DNA of 64,000 nt from Aliidiomarina celeris (lineage in GTDB: Bacteria; Pseudomonadota; Gammaproteobacteria; Enterobacterales; Alteromonadaceae), in contig NZ_QMIL01000002.1 in the NCBI RefSeq assembly GCF_003316875.1, forward strand, positions 310,001-374,000. The letters are read 5' to 3'. Below, piece by piece: positions 33,335 to 42,227 of this stretch. The position numbers and the translations under genes are program-made. The stretch's first letter is position 1; each line of letters starts with the position of its first letter. The notes below the pieces were generated by a model that saw only the letters and a list, made by a program, of their open reading frames with translations, searched no databases and was not told where the DNA came from.

Positions 33335-33930
33335 TGGCGCGCAAAACGCTTTTTCAACGTATTCGCGCACTCGACGCAGGCCTACAGGCGGTTATGGCTG
33401 CCTACCTATGTGAGCGCTTACTACCGAACTATGAGCTATTTGCGGAGCATTTTTCCGTGGGTGAAAGCAAGGTACTGCGTGGGGTACTGAATGCTGTGTG
33501 GGACAAACTCAGTGTTGGCAAAGGAAGTGACTGGGAGCGTTGGCAAGAAAAACTCGAAGCGGTAACGCCAGATCCTGCCGAACATGATGTGTTGGGCGTT
33601 TTTCCAGCAATTGCGGCATGCACTGCCATTAGTAGCCTAGTGCAAGGCATTGCAGACCGAGAAACAGCGCCCTTGTTAGACGTGGCTAAAATATCGCAAG
33701 GCAGTGTGTCGCACTTTCTGGAATTGGGTGAGTTTGCCAATATCGACGATGCTGGAGAGCGGTTAAATCGTATTGAGGCGCACGACTTAATGGCGTACGA
33801 ATTAGCGACACAAGAGGCCATGCTGGAATTCTTGGAGTCGCAAAGCAAGGTAACGAAAGAGTTGGTGCGCGACGTGCGGCGTATTGCCCGTGACGAAGGT
33901 CACTCAAACCTCGGTTTAAGTGCCGATTAA
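33334..33930 (+). CDS. yjaG: YjaG family protein (DUF416)
   Basis: 198-residue soluble helical protein with the DUF416 pattern (AYLCERLLPNYELFAE, then FPAIAACTAISSLVQG). Widely conserved in gammaproteobacteria, function unknown. Start shares a base with the stop of the MarC gene, so translational coupling is likely. Converges on rsmD, 16 bases away. Confidence 0.88.
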   Translation: MARKTLFQRIRALDAGLQAVMAAYLCERLLPNYELFAEHFSVGESKVLRGVLNAVWDKLSVGKGSDWERWQEKLEAVTPDPAEHDVLGVFPAIAACTAISSLVQGIADRETAPLLDVAKISQGSVSHFLELGEFANIDDAGERLNRIEAHDLMAYELATQEAMLEFLESQSKVTKELVRDVRRIARDEGHSNLGLSAD

Positions 33931-33946
33931 CCGTGTAGTAGCAAGG

Positions 33947-34537
33947 TTAGGCCAACACCTGAAAAAGCCGCGCACTCACTTGGTTTGTTTGTTTTTCTCG
34001 GTGTAAATGCCAGTTGTTGGGTACTTGGTAGTTGGCGTTGCGCTCCGTTTCGATGTAAATCCAAGCATTTGGCGCTAACCAAGGCGGTAAGTGGTCGATA
34101 CTCGGTTGAAGCAGTGCTTTTGCAAAGGGTGGGTCAAGAAAAACCACGTTGTATGGGTGAACGGCAGTAGCCGGTTTTTGTAACCAAACAAGGGCGTCAG
34201 TCACCTCGACGTGCGCCGTGTCTGCCGCAAGCCGTGTGAGGTTGTCGCGCAGTTGCGCTGCGGCGGCGGGTGCCTGCTCAAGAAATTGGGCGCGTGCCGC
34301 ACCGCGTGAAAGTGCTTCAATACCTAAACTTCCTGTACCCGCAAATACGTCGAGCACATTGGCGTTAGGCAGCTCAAACTGCAACCAATTGAACACGGTT
34401 TCTTTAAGCCTATCGGTGGTGGGGCGTAAACCCTCTAGGTCAAGCACCGGTAACTTTCGCCCACGCCATTGGCCACCTATAACGCGAATGTGCCCCGCTT
34501 GGCTTTGCATCTTCTTTTTAGTTCGGCTTTGCCGCAT
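33947..34537 (-). CDS. rsmD: 16S rRNA (guanine(966)-N(2))-methyltransferase RsmD
   Basis: SAM-dependent methyltransferase acting on G966 of 16S rRNA in the small ribosomal subunit. 196 residues. SAM motif VLDVFAGTGSLGIEALSRGA and catalytic VFLDPPFAKAL are intact; HIRVIGGQWRGRKL near the N-terminus is typical. AAGGTG precedes ATG 34537. Divergent from ftsY, the common arrangement in gammaproteobacteria. Confidence 0.95.
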   Translation of the reverse strand: MRQSRTKKKMQSQAGHIRVIGGQWRGRKLPVLDLEGLRPTTDRLKETVFNWLQFELPNANVLDVFAGTGSLGIEALSRGAARAQFLEQAPAAAAQLRDNLTRLAADTAHVEVTDALVWLQKPATAVHPYNVVFLDPPFAKALLQPSIDHLPPWLAPNAWIYIETERNANYQVPNNWHLHREKQTNQVSARLFQVLA

Positions 34538-34715
34538 GGCACCTTGTCCTCTAGATCAAACAACCAAGAGACTTAGTTTAACGCACTTTGTGAGGACAGG
34601 AGAAGCACAGAGCCCGCTAAGGAAAAAGTAACGGGCTGCGTTTCCGTGCTGGTCGGTAAGTGGTACTATTTAACCTGTTTTTATTTCTAAACCTTAAAAC
34701 GTGGAGAGTGGCTCA

Positions 34716-35894
34716 TTGTTTTCAAGTATTTTTAAGCGTAATAAACGCAACAATTCGACCACCACGGAGCAAACGCCTGTTGAAGAGCGCGCCCAAGACG
34801 AAAGCAGCCCAGAAGTAAGTAGCCCAGAAGAGAGCGCCCAAGAAGAAAGCACGCAACAGAATACGCCAGAGCCATCGCTGCCGTCGGCGGTAGACGATTG
34901 TGCCACAGCGAAAGCCGAGTCAGCGGCGAATACAGCCAAACGGCCGGAACGAAAGTCGTGGCTGCAGCGTTTACGCGAAGGACTCAAAAAAACGTCGGGT
35001 AACTTGGGTACTGGGCTTAGCTCTTTATTTCGCGGCAAAAAGATTGATGACGAGCTTTTCGAAGATCTTGAAACGCAGCTGTTAATGGCCGATGTAGGGG
35101 TGGAAACTACGTCGCGTATTATTACCGAATTAACCGAACATGCCTCGCGCAAAGACCTTCAAGACGCCGAGGCACTTTATGAACGTTTAAAGCAAGAAAT
35201 GACTCAATTATTGGCGCCGGTGAGCGTGCCTTTGTCGATCCCGGAAAACCACAGTGGGCCCTTTGTTATTCTAATGGTCGGTGTGAATGGGGTGGGCAAA
35301 ACCACTACCATTGGTAAGTTAGCGCGTCAATTTAAAGCGGAAGGCAAGTCGGTCATGTTAGCCGCGGGAGACACATTCCGCGCTGCCGCCGTAGAGCAAT
35401 TACAGGTTTGGGGGGAACGTAACAACATCCCCGTTATTGCGCAGCATACAGGAGCCGATAGTGCGTCGGTAATTTACGACGCAGTTGCGGCGGCGAAATC
35501 GCGTGGCGTTGATGTGCTTATTGCAGATACGGCGGGTCGATTGCAGAACAAAGCCAACCTTATGGAAGAGTTGAAAAAGATTGTTCGGGTAATGAAAAAG
35601 CTCGACGAAAATATGCCGCATGAAGTGATGTTGACCCTCGACGCCGGCACAGGGCAGAATGCCATAAGCCAAGCGAAAATATTTAACGAGGCAGTGCAGC
35701 TTTCAGGATTAGTGATGACCAAGCTCGACGGCACTGCGAAGGGTGGTGTTATTTTTGCCCTTGCGCACCAGTTCGGTATTCCAATTCGTTACATAGGGGT
35801 TGGCGAGCAGCTTGAAGACTTGCGGCCATTCCAGGCGCAGGAATTTGTCGGTGCGCTTTTCGACGACGTCAGTGGGCTTCAGCAAAAGGATTAA
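34716..35894 (+). CDS. ftsY: Signal recognition particle receptor FtsY
   Basis: SRP receptor GTPase at the inner membrane. About 392 residues: an acidic Glu/Gln/Ser-rich N-terminal A domain to about residue 85, then the NG domain with G1 GVNGVGKTTT, DTFRAAAVEQL, G3 DTAGR and G4 TKLDG. Start chosen at TTG 34716, with GGAGAG at 7 bases, giving MFSSIFKRNK as in other FtsY proteins. The in-frame GTG at 34701 lacks a ribosome site. First gene of ftsYEX-rpoH order. Confidence 0.95.
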   Translation: MFSSIFKRNKRNNSTTTEQTPVEERAQDESSPEVSSPEESAQEESTQQNTPEPSLPSAVDDCATAKAESAANTAKRPERKSWLQRLREGLKKTSGNLGTGLSSLFRGKKIDDELFEDLETQLLMADVGVETTSRIITELTEHASRKDLQDAEALYERLKQEMTQLLAPVSVPLSIPENHSGPFVILMVGVNGVGKTTTIGKLARQFKAEGKSVMLAAGDTFRAAAVEQLQVWGERNNIPVIAQHTGADSASVIYDAVAAAKSRGVDVLIADTAGRLQNKANLMEELKKIVRVMKKLDENMPHEVMLTLDAGTGQNAISQAKIFNEAVQLSGLVMTKLDGTAKGGVIFALAHQFGIPIRYIGVGEQLEDLRPFQAQEFVGALFDDVSGLQQKD

Positions 35895-35897
35895 AAC

Positions 35898-36596
35898 ATG
35901 ATTCGTTTTGAGCAAGTGAGTAAAACCTACCCGGGCGGCTTTCAAGCGCTAAAACAGGTGAGTTTTGAGCTCAATAACGGAGAGTTGGCATTTTTAACAG
36001 GCCACAGCGGTGCCGGGAAAAGCACGTTATTACGCCTTATTGCGCTTATGGAGCGCGCTACCATTGGCCGGGTCGTTATTAATGGCCACGACTTGCGCAA
36101 GGTAGGGCGTAAGCAAGTCCCCTTTCTGCGCCGCGACATTGGAATGATTTTTCAAGACCACCGCTTGTTATTGGAAAAAACCATTTTCGACAACGTAGCC
36201 CTGCCGCTTTATATAGAAGGGTACACGCAAGGTGAAGCGCGCAAGCGAGTGCAGGCGGCGCTCGATAAAGTTGGCCTTGCAGGTAAAGAGCGGCACTACC
36301 CAATGATGCTCTCGGGCGGTGAACAACAGCGGGTGGGTATAGCACGCGCCATTGTAAACAAACCGCCGTTGTTGCTCGCCGACGAACCTACCGGAAATTT
36401 AGATCCCAAGCTGTCGATGGAAATTATGCGACTGTTTGAAAGCTTTAACGACGTGGGCGTGGCTGTTCTTATCGCCACCCATGATCTGGGCTTAATTGCG
36501 CGGATGAAGTATCGAACACTTACCTTAAAACAAGGGCAAATGATAAACGATGGCCTCGCCCATGAACCGCAACATGAAGAAGGCTCGGTTTTATGA
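35898..36596 (+). CDS. ftsE: Cell division ATP-binding protein FtsE
   Basis: ABC ATPase that with FtsX controls septal peptidoglycan hydrolysis through EnvC. 232 residues. Walker A GHSGAGKST, signature LSGGEQQR, Walker B LLLADEPTGNLD, switch His in ATHD. Overlaps ftsX by 4 bases (ATGA). EnvC, its known periplasmic partner, is encoded about 6 kb further on in this window. Confidence 0.96.
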   Translation: MIRFEQVSKTYPGGFQALKQVSFELNNGELAFLTGHSGAGKSTLLRLIALMERATIGRVVINGHDLRKVGRKQVPFLRRDIGMIFQDHRLLLEKTIFDNVALPLYIEGYTQGEARKRVQAALDKVGLAGKERHYPMMLSGGEQQRVGIARAIVNKPPLLLADEPTGNLDPKLSMEIMRLFESFNDVGVAVLIATHDLGLIARMKYRTLTLKQGQMINDGLAHEPQHEEGSVL

Positions 36597-37546
36597 GTAG
36601 CGGCAAAGTGAATATTTCATGGTTTCGTCGCTTCACTATGTTTTGGGTACACAACCTACAACAAGCGTTAGGGAGTTTAGGCGAATTAACCCGCAACCCC
36701 GTGGCGTCGATGATGACTATTTTTGTTTTGGGGCTCAGTTTAACCTTACCTAGCACGCTTTATGTGGTGGTAAAAAATAGCCAAGCGGTGACCAGTGGGC
36801 TAAATGACGCTGCCGAAATATCGTTGTTTTTGCGCAAAGACCTAACCGCGAGTGACGTTGAAACCTTTGCGCAGCGTATGCAGCTGCGTACAGATGTAGA
36901 GCGCGTAGAGGTGGTTGCAAAAGACCAAGGGCTACGCGAATTTAGAGAACTTTCAGGCTTTGGCAGCGCACTAGACTACCTGCAAGAAAATCCGCTACCC
37001 GACGTAGTGATTGTATTCCCAACCGCAGAGTTTCGCTCTGTTGAGCGCGCCCAAGGTTTATTGGCAGAGCTTAGTCAGGCGCGAGAAGTTACGAGTGCCA
37101 GCCTGGATTTGCAATGGCTAGAGCGCTTACAAGCGCTTATTCGCTTGGTTGAAGATGCGCTCGGCGCCTTGGCTCTGCTGCTCTGTAGCGCGGTTATTCT
37201 TATTGTTGGCAATACCATAAGGCTAATGATCCTGAACCGCCGCGACGAAATTGTCGTAATGAAACTCGTTGGTGCTACCGACGGCTATATTCAACGGCCT
37301 TTTTTGTACACTGGCTTTTGGTACGGCTTGATAGGCGGCATTGTGGCTTGGGTTGCTACCGCATTGTTAGTGTGGTGGATTGCCCGCGCGGTTGCCGGTG
37401 TAACGGTATTGTACGACAGTCAATTTCGCTTGTCGGGGCTCAACTTACAGGAACTCATGGTATTGTGGGGTATTGCGGTAGGCTTAGGCTTACTCGGCTC
37501 TTGGATTGCGGTTCGCCGTCATGTTGCTGCAATAGAACCACGGTAA
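36593..37546 (+). CDS. ftsX: Cell division permease-like protein FtsX
   Basis: Four-span inner-membrane protein, 317 residues, partner of FtsE. The N-terminal cytoplasmic segment is followed by a first span (IFVLGLSLTLPSTLYVVV), a large periplasmic domain of about 130 residues that would contact EnvC, and three C-terminal spans. ATG overlaps the ftsE stop. Transmits ATPase state to the EnvC/amidase system. Confidence 0.95.
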   Translation: MSSGKVNISWFRRFTMFWVHNLQQALGSLGELTRNPVASMMTIFVLGLSLTLPSTLYVVVKNSQAVTSGLNDAAEISLFLRKDLTASDVETFAQRMQLRTDVERVEVVAKDQGLREFRELSGFGSALDYLQENPLPDVVIVFPTAEFRSVERAQGLLAELSQAREVTSASLDLQWLERLQALIRLVEDALGALALLLCSAVILIVGNTIRLMILNRRDEIVVMKLVGATDGYIQRPFLYTGFWYGLIGGIVAWVATALLVWWIARAVAGVTVLYDSQFRLSGLNLQELMVLWGIAVGLGLLGSWIAVRRHVAAIEPR

Positions 37547-37614
37547 CCTCAGGAACATTCATTAACAAATGCATAGTTGCAGGCAAGGTTAGCTCTGCTA
37601 AAATGCTTTGTTCG

Positions 37615-37642
37615 GGAACTTATTCCCTCTTTATGGCTCTAA
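37615..37642 (+). promoter_or_regulatory. SigmaE-type promoter upstream of rpoH
   Basis: GGAACTT, 16 bases, then TCTAA fits the sigmaE consensus (GGAACTT-N16-TCTGA/TCAAA type). E. coli rpoH has a sigmaE promoter (P3), so envelope stress is probably linked to the heat-shock regulon here as well. A separate perfect TATAAT at 37653-37658 may be a sigma70 -10 element without a good -35. Confidence 0.7.
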
Positions 37643-37750
37643 GTGTTGAACGTATAATAAGGCTGTGGGGTTTGGCTGATGTAAAGCAAACACACAGTGA
37701 AGTAAATTCGATAAGTTAGGTCATACATTCGCTTGAAGTGAGGTTTGTCG

Positions 37751-38611
37751 ATGACTGCACAAATGAACAGCTTAGCTTTAACGGTCCCACAAACGGGAAG
37801 TTTAGAAGCATATATTACATCGGTGAACAGTATTCCGATGTTAACAGCTGAAGAAGAGAAGTCGCTCGCTGAGCGTTTACAAGAAACCGGCGATTTAAGC
37901 GCAGCAAAGCAATTGATTATGTCTCACCTACGGTTTGTGGTGCACGTAGCCCGTGGCTACAGCGGCTATGGTTTACCGCAAGCTGATTTAATTCAAGAAG
38001 GCAACGTAGGCTTAATGAAAGCCGTGAAGCGGTTCGACCCAACGGTAGGGGTTCGCTTAGTGTCGTTTGCCGTGCACTGGATTAAAGCCGAAATTCATGA
38101 ATTTGTGTTGAAGAATTGGCGCATTGTGAAGGTGGCAACCACCAAAGCACAGCGCAAATTGTTCTTTAACCTGCGTAAAGCCAAAAAACGCCTCGGCTGG
38201 TTTACCGGCGCAGAAGTAGACGCAGTAGCGCGTGAGCTAGGGGTAACCAAAGCGGAAGTGCTGGAAATGGAATCACGCATGAGCGCACATGATCAAGCGT
38301 TTGAGCTTAGCTCCGACGACGATGACGCGCGCGACGGCGGCAGCTTCTCACCCGCTCAGTATTTAGAAGACCACAGTTCCGATGTGGCAGAAACTGTGGA
38401 AGCGGAAGACTGGGAAAATCATGCTAATCAGCGTTTGAGTTATGCATTGTCGAGCTTAGACGAACGTAGCCAACACATTGTTCGCGCGCGCTGGTTAGAA
38501 AATGATAAAACAACCTTGCAAGATCTTGCCGCCTACTACGACGTTTCTGCAGAGCGTATTCGCCAACTTGAAGCAAACGCAATGAAGAAATTGCGCGTAG
38601 CAATGCAGTAA
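37751..38611 (+). CDS. rpoH: RNA polymerase heat-shock sigma factor RpoH (sigma32)
   Basis: Sigma70-family factor of 286 residues. Region 2 contains [20 protein letters not shown] and [18 protein letters not shown], the RpoH box reads [15 protein letters not shown] (E. coli [15 protein letters not shown]), and region 4.2 ends in [20 protein letters not shown] 37751 preferred over the upstream TTG 37745. Controls chaperones and proteases. Confidence 0.97.
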   Translation: MTAQMNSLALTVPQTGSLEAYITSVNSIPMLTAEEEKSLAERLQETGDLSAAKQLIMSHLRFVVHVARGYSGYGLPQADLIQEGNVGLMKAVKRFDPTVGVRLVSFAVHWIKAEIHEFVLKNWRIVKVATTKAQRKLFFNLRKAKKRLGWFTGAEVDAVARELGVTKAEVLEMESRMSAHDQAFELSSDDDDARDGGSFSPAQYLEDHSSDVAETVEAEDWENHANQRLSYALSSLDERSQHIVRARWLENDKTTLQDLAAYYDVSAERIRQLEANAMKKLRVAMQ

Positions 38612-38612
38612 T

Positions 38613-38657
38613 TATGCAATGTAGTCACTATGCAATGTAATCACTATGCAATGTAGA
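38613..38657 (+). repeat. Tandem 16-bp repeat between rpoH and ykgJ
   Basis: TATGCAATGTAGTCAC occurs 2.8 times (38613, 38629, 38645) with one A/G change. It fills the whole rpoH-ykgJ gap, and the third copy supplies the ykgJ start codon. No ribosome site is present. Confidence 0.85.
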
Positions 38658-38897
38658 GAAGGGTGCGGTGCTTGCTGTATCGCCCCTTCTATATCTAGCC
38701 CTATACCGGGCATGCCCAATGGTAAGCCCGCAAATACCCCTTGTATTCATCTCACGCCCAATTATCGCTGTGGCATTTTTCATTCTCCAGAGCGCCCTAA
38801 AGTATGCGCCGACTTTACTGCACAAGACTATGTGTGCGGACAGAGCCGCGACGAAGCCCTGATTTTACTTGTGCAGCTTGAGCAGGATACCCGTTGA
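38646..38897 (+). CDS. YkgJ family cysteine-cluster protein
   Basis: 83-residue soluble protein with eight cysteines in the YkgJ/UPF0153 pattern: [17 protein letters not shown] at the N-terminus, then CIHL, RCGIF, VCADF and VCG. The family is predicted to bind zinc or an Fe-S cluster; function unknown. Start ATG lies in a tandem repeat and has no Shine-Dalgarno, so expression level or start is unclear. Confidence 0.85.
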   Translation: MQCREGCGACCIAPSISSPIPGMPNGKPANTPCIHLTPNYRCGIFHSPERPKVCADFTAQDYVCGQSRDEALILLVQLEQDTR

Positions 38898-38951
38898 ACG
38901 ATTGACGTGTTAGCCGCCGAGACTTATGCTCAGGTAATGTTTCGGTAATGA

Positions 38952-41900
38952 GTGATTTTTGTGCGTAGACCTTTGCTTGCCTTGCTCTGCTACTTTTGCA
39001 CTTTGCTTTTTGCGCCCTCCGCGCAGGCCTTTCAACAAACTGTCGAGTTTGAGCGAGTAGGCAGCATAGACGCCATTCCCGACAATGTTATTACCACTAT
39101 GGTTGAGGACGCTGCGGGCTTTATTTGGTTGGGAACACCCTCAGGGTTGCTTCGCTACGACGGCTACCGCTTTCAATTATTCAGATCTACAGCAGACGAT
39201 TCGCAGACGGTAGCGGGGAATTTTATCCGTGCACTTTACGCCGACCCAGCAGGGCGCGTTTGGGTCGGCAGTGAGCCGGGCGGTTTGTCGGTGTATGTGC
39301 CCGAACAGGATCACTTTATAAGGTTGTCGCAAACACCAGAAAACCTCTTTCTCGGGCGGGTTACGTCTTTGGCGGGCGCGGGAAATAATGGCGTGTGGCT
39401 CGGAACGTCTGAAGGTGTGTTTAAAGTAGTTTTGAATGCTTCGAATGCGTTTCAAGTTGAAGCATTGCCCCATGGCGAGCTAAACAATGTGCGGGCGCTG
39501 GCGAACCACACTGAGCATACTTTGTGGGTAGGCACCAACACGGGTTTGTATGCTGTGCAATCAAGCCAAATCCAGCAGGTATTGCCCAATGTTTCGGTAC
39601 GTACCCTTTATGTTGCGAAGGAAACACCGCTCACACACCAACTTTTTGTGGGAACTGAAGGTGCTGGAGCGTTTAGCGTGGAGCCAGAAACACAAGAGGT
39701 AAGCCCTTTAACTCATATACCAACCCGCGACACTATTTATGCGTTTGGCGAGCCGTTTAATGGTGAGCTTTGGGTTGCTTACCATGGCGCCGTGGCGCGG
39801 CTTAACGCTACGAGCCTTGAGCGTATGGATACGCTCACTCATGATCCGTCGAACCCCTTTAGCCTCGCCAATAATGACATTCGGGCGTTATTAAAAGACA
39901 GCGCCGGGCAATTTTGGGTGGCCGGGTATGGCGGAGGTGTACAACGGCTGCAGTCAGGGTCGGGCGCCATCGCAACCTTACGATTTAGCTTAATGGCAGA
40001 GCATGCTTTGTCAGACCCCAACGTGAGCAGTGTGTTAGAGCTTGACTCCGGCGACATTTGGATTGGTACCCGTGGTAAAGGTATTGATCGCTGGCAGCGA
40101 GAGAGCGGAAATATAACGCCTATTCAGCTCGATATTCCAGAAGGTTGGATAAGTGCTTTGGCGCAAGACCAACAAGGTTGGGTGTGGGTGGGGGCGAACC
40201 CGTCGAGCTTGTACCGCGTTGATCCGCATAGTTTAGAGCACCAACCCGTTCCATTTTGGAATGCCAGTGTACGCAAGCTGATGACAACAGCTAAGGGTGG
40301 GTTATGGGTAGCCACAGGCCGAGGGGTTGGTGTATGGCGACCCGCTGAACAACGCGTAGTTCCTATAGGTTTAGCGAACGAGAATCCATTTACCGACTCC
40401 GTGAATGCAATGGTGGAAGACCCGCAGGGCGGTATTTGGCTGGGGGCAGGCACGTCGGGGTTGTACTATATTTCACCTGAAAAAGCAGCGTCTTCACAAC
40501 CAACATTAGAGCCCGTGAGCGGTGTGCGCGCCGACGGAGTGCCGTTAGCCGAAACGAGTGTGCTGGGGCTGTTATGGTCGGCATCGTATGGGCTCTATAT
40601 AGACACCCCAGAGGGCCTTTGGCAGTGGCAGCCTAATACCAAAACCTTACAATTTAATGGTCGTAGCATTAGTGCCGAGCATGGCTTCGAAGGGGTTGCT
40701 TTTGGGGCGAACTTACTCGAAGACCAGCAACAGCGTGTTTGGACGCCCGAGTTTGTGTTCGATCCAGCAGCCAATAAAATGTGGCCCTTACACAGAGCGG
40801 ATGGCGTAGACATTGGTACTTCTTGGTATCGTGCCTATACCAAAACGCAGGACAGCCGATTATTGTTCGGCGGCAGCCGCGGGCTGTTAGCCATAACGCC
40901 TGAAAATTTTCAGCGGTGGCACTATAGCCCCCCAGTTGTTGTTACTGGCTTTCGTACGAATGGTAAAAACCAGTCGCTGCAACGCATTCACAACCAGCTG
41001 GTTATCGCTAATAATGAGCGCTCCTTCGCCATTGAATTTGCCGCGCTCGATTATTCAGAGCCGAGCCGCAACAGGTACCGATTTAAACTGCAAGGCTTCG
41101 ACCGTAATTGGACAGAAACCGACGCCAGTAGGCGTATTGCCTCTTATGGAAACTTGTGGCCGGGCCACTACACGCTCTATATTGAAGGGTCTAACCGTTA
41201 CGGTGAATGGAGCCCCCATAAAATCGAAATTCCTATTCAAGTGCTCCCGGCTTTCTGGCAAACACCTTGGTTTGCAATGCTCGTTGCGGCTGTACTCATG
41301 CTACTGTTCTACGGTGTAATGGTGTTGCGTACGCGGTATTTAGAACGCAATGCAAAACATCTTGCCGAGGTTATAGCAGAACGCACAAACGCGCTCAACA
41401 ATGCTCAAAAAGATTTAATTGAACGCGAAAAAATGGCATCGTTAGGCGCCCTCGTAGCCGGTGTTTCACACGAAATTAATACGCCAGTTGGTATAGCGGT
41501 AACGGCCGCTTCAACACTCGACGAGTTCACTCAAAAAGTACTCAAAAGAATGGAGCAGGGTGAATTAACACGAACGGAGTTCCATCAGTACGGAAGCCAT
41601 GTACGGTCGTCGTCGGAATTAATTTTGCGCAGTTTAGAACGCGCAAGAACACTGATTACCAGTTTCAAGCAAGTAGCGGTTGACCAGTCGAGCCAGCAAC
41701 AACGCCAGTTTGCTGTGGCGGAATTTTTGCTGGAAGTGAGCCACTCGTTACACCCCGTTTATGCTCGTGCCCAGCATAAGCTGTTGATTGAATGCAATGA
41801 AGATATTGTTGCAAATACCTACCCTGGCGCACTCTTTCAGGTACTCAGCAATTTAATTGTGAATGCAGTTACTCATGCATTTGAAGCTCCCCAAGGTTCT

Positions 41901-42161
41901 ATGACTATAAGGGTTGTGGAAAACAACGAACGTTTGATCATTACATTTAGCGACAACGGAATAGGCATGGAAAACGAGGTTGCAGAAAAAGTCTTCGACC
42001 CATTTTTTACCACTAAGCGTGGCAGTGGCGGTTCAGGTTTAGGCCTGCATATTGTGTATAACTTTGTTACGCAAATACTACAGGGTGACATTAAGTTAAA
42101 AAGCAGCGTAGGCCGAGGAACCGTATTTACTATTAGCATTCCTAAAAATATAAAAATTTAG
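38952..42161 (+). CDS. Hybrid-type periplasmic-propeller sensor histidine kinase
   Basis: About 1069 residues (GTG 38952; GTG 38961 also possible). Signal peptide ending SAQA; a large periplasmic part of repeated DxxGxxWxGTxxGL-type blades (Reg_prop, two propellers); a Y_Y_Y domain (YRFKLQGFDRNW); a membrane span near residue 775; a short coiled coil; and a kinase core. His840 lies in VSHEINTPVG, the N box in NLIVNAVTHAF, and G boxes are DNGIGM and GSGGSGLGLHI. No receiver or DNA-binding domain is fused and no response-regulator gene is adjacent, so its partner is elsewhere. Such sensors often respond to polysaccharides or other periplasmic ligands. Confidence 0.9.
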   Translation: MIFVRRPLLALLCYFCTLLFAPSAQAFQQTVEFERVGSIDAIPDNVITTMVEDAAGFIWLGTPSGLLRYDGYRFQLFRSTADDSQTVAGNFIRALYADPAGRVWVGSEPGGLSVYVPEQDHFIRLSQTPENLFLGRVTSLAGAGNNGVWLGTSEGVFKVVLNASNAFQVEALPHGELNNVRALANHTEHTLWVGTNTGLYAVQSSQIQQVLPNVSVRTLYVAKETPLTHQLFVGTEGAGAFSVEPETQEVSPLTHIPTRDTIYAFGEPFNGELWVAYHGAVARLNATSLERMDTLTHDPSNPFSLANNDIRALLKDSAGQFWVAGYGGGVQRLQSGSGAIATLRFSLMAEHALSDPNVSSVLELDSGDIWIGTRGKGIDRWQRESGNITPIQLDIPEGWISALAQDQQGWVWVGANPSSLYRVDPHSLEHQPVPFWNASVRKLMTTAKGGLWVATGRGVGVWRPAEQRVVPIGLANENPFTDSVNAMVEDPQGGIWLGAGTSGLYYISPEKAASSQPTLEPVSGVRADGVPLAETSVLGLLWSASYGLYIDTPEGLWQWQPNTKTLQFNGRSISAEHGFEGVAFGANLLEDQQQRVWTPEFVFDPAANKMWPLHRADGVDIGTSWYRAYTKTQDSRLLFGGSRGLLAITPENFQRWHYSPPVVVTGFRTNGKNQSLQRIHNQLVIANNERSFAIEFAALDYSEPSRNRYRFKLQGFDRNWTETDASRRIASYGNLWPGHYTLYIEGSNRYGEWSPHKIEIPIQVLPAFWQTPWFAMLVAAVLMLLFYGVMVLRTRYLERNAKHLAEVIAERTNALNNAQKDLIEREKMASLGALVAGVSHEINTPVGIAVTAASTLDEFTQKVLKRMEQGELTRTEFHQYGSHVRSSSELILRSLERARTLITSFKQVAVDQSSQQQRQFAVAEFLLEVSHSLHPVYARAQHKLLIECNEDIVANTYPGALFQVLSNLIVNAVTHAFEAPQGSMTIRVVENNERLIITFSDNGIGMENEVAEKVFDPFFTTKRGSGGSGLGLHIVYNFVTQILQGDIKLKSSVGRGTVFTISIPKNIKI

Positions 42162-42227
42162 GTTTTTCAGCTCAGGCGAAATTACAGAAAGAATGATGCA
42201 CTAACACAAGAAACGAAGGGGGTGAGT

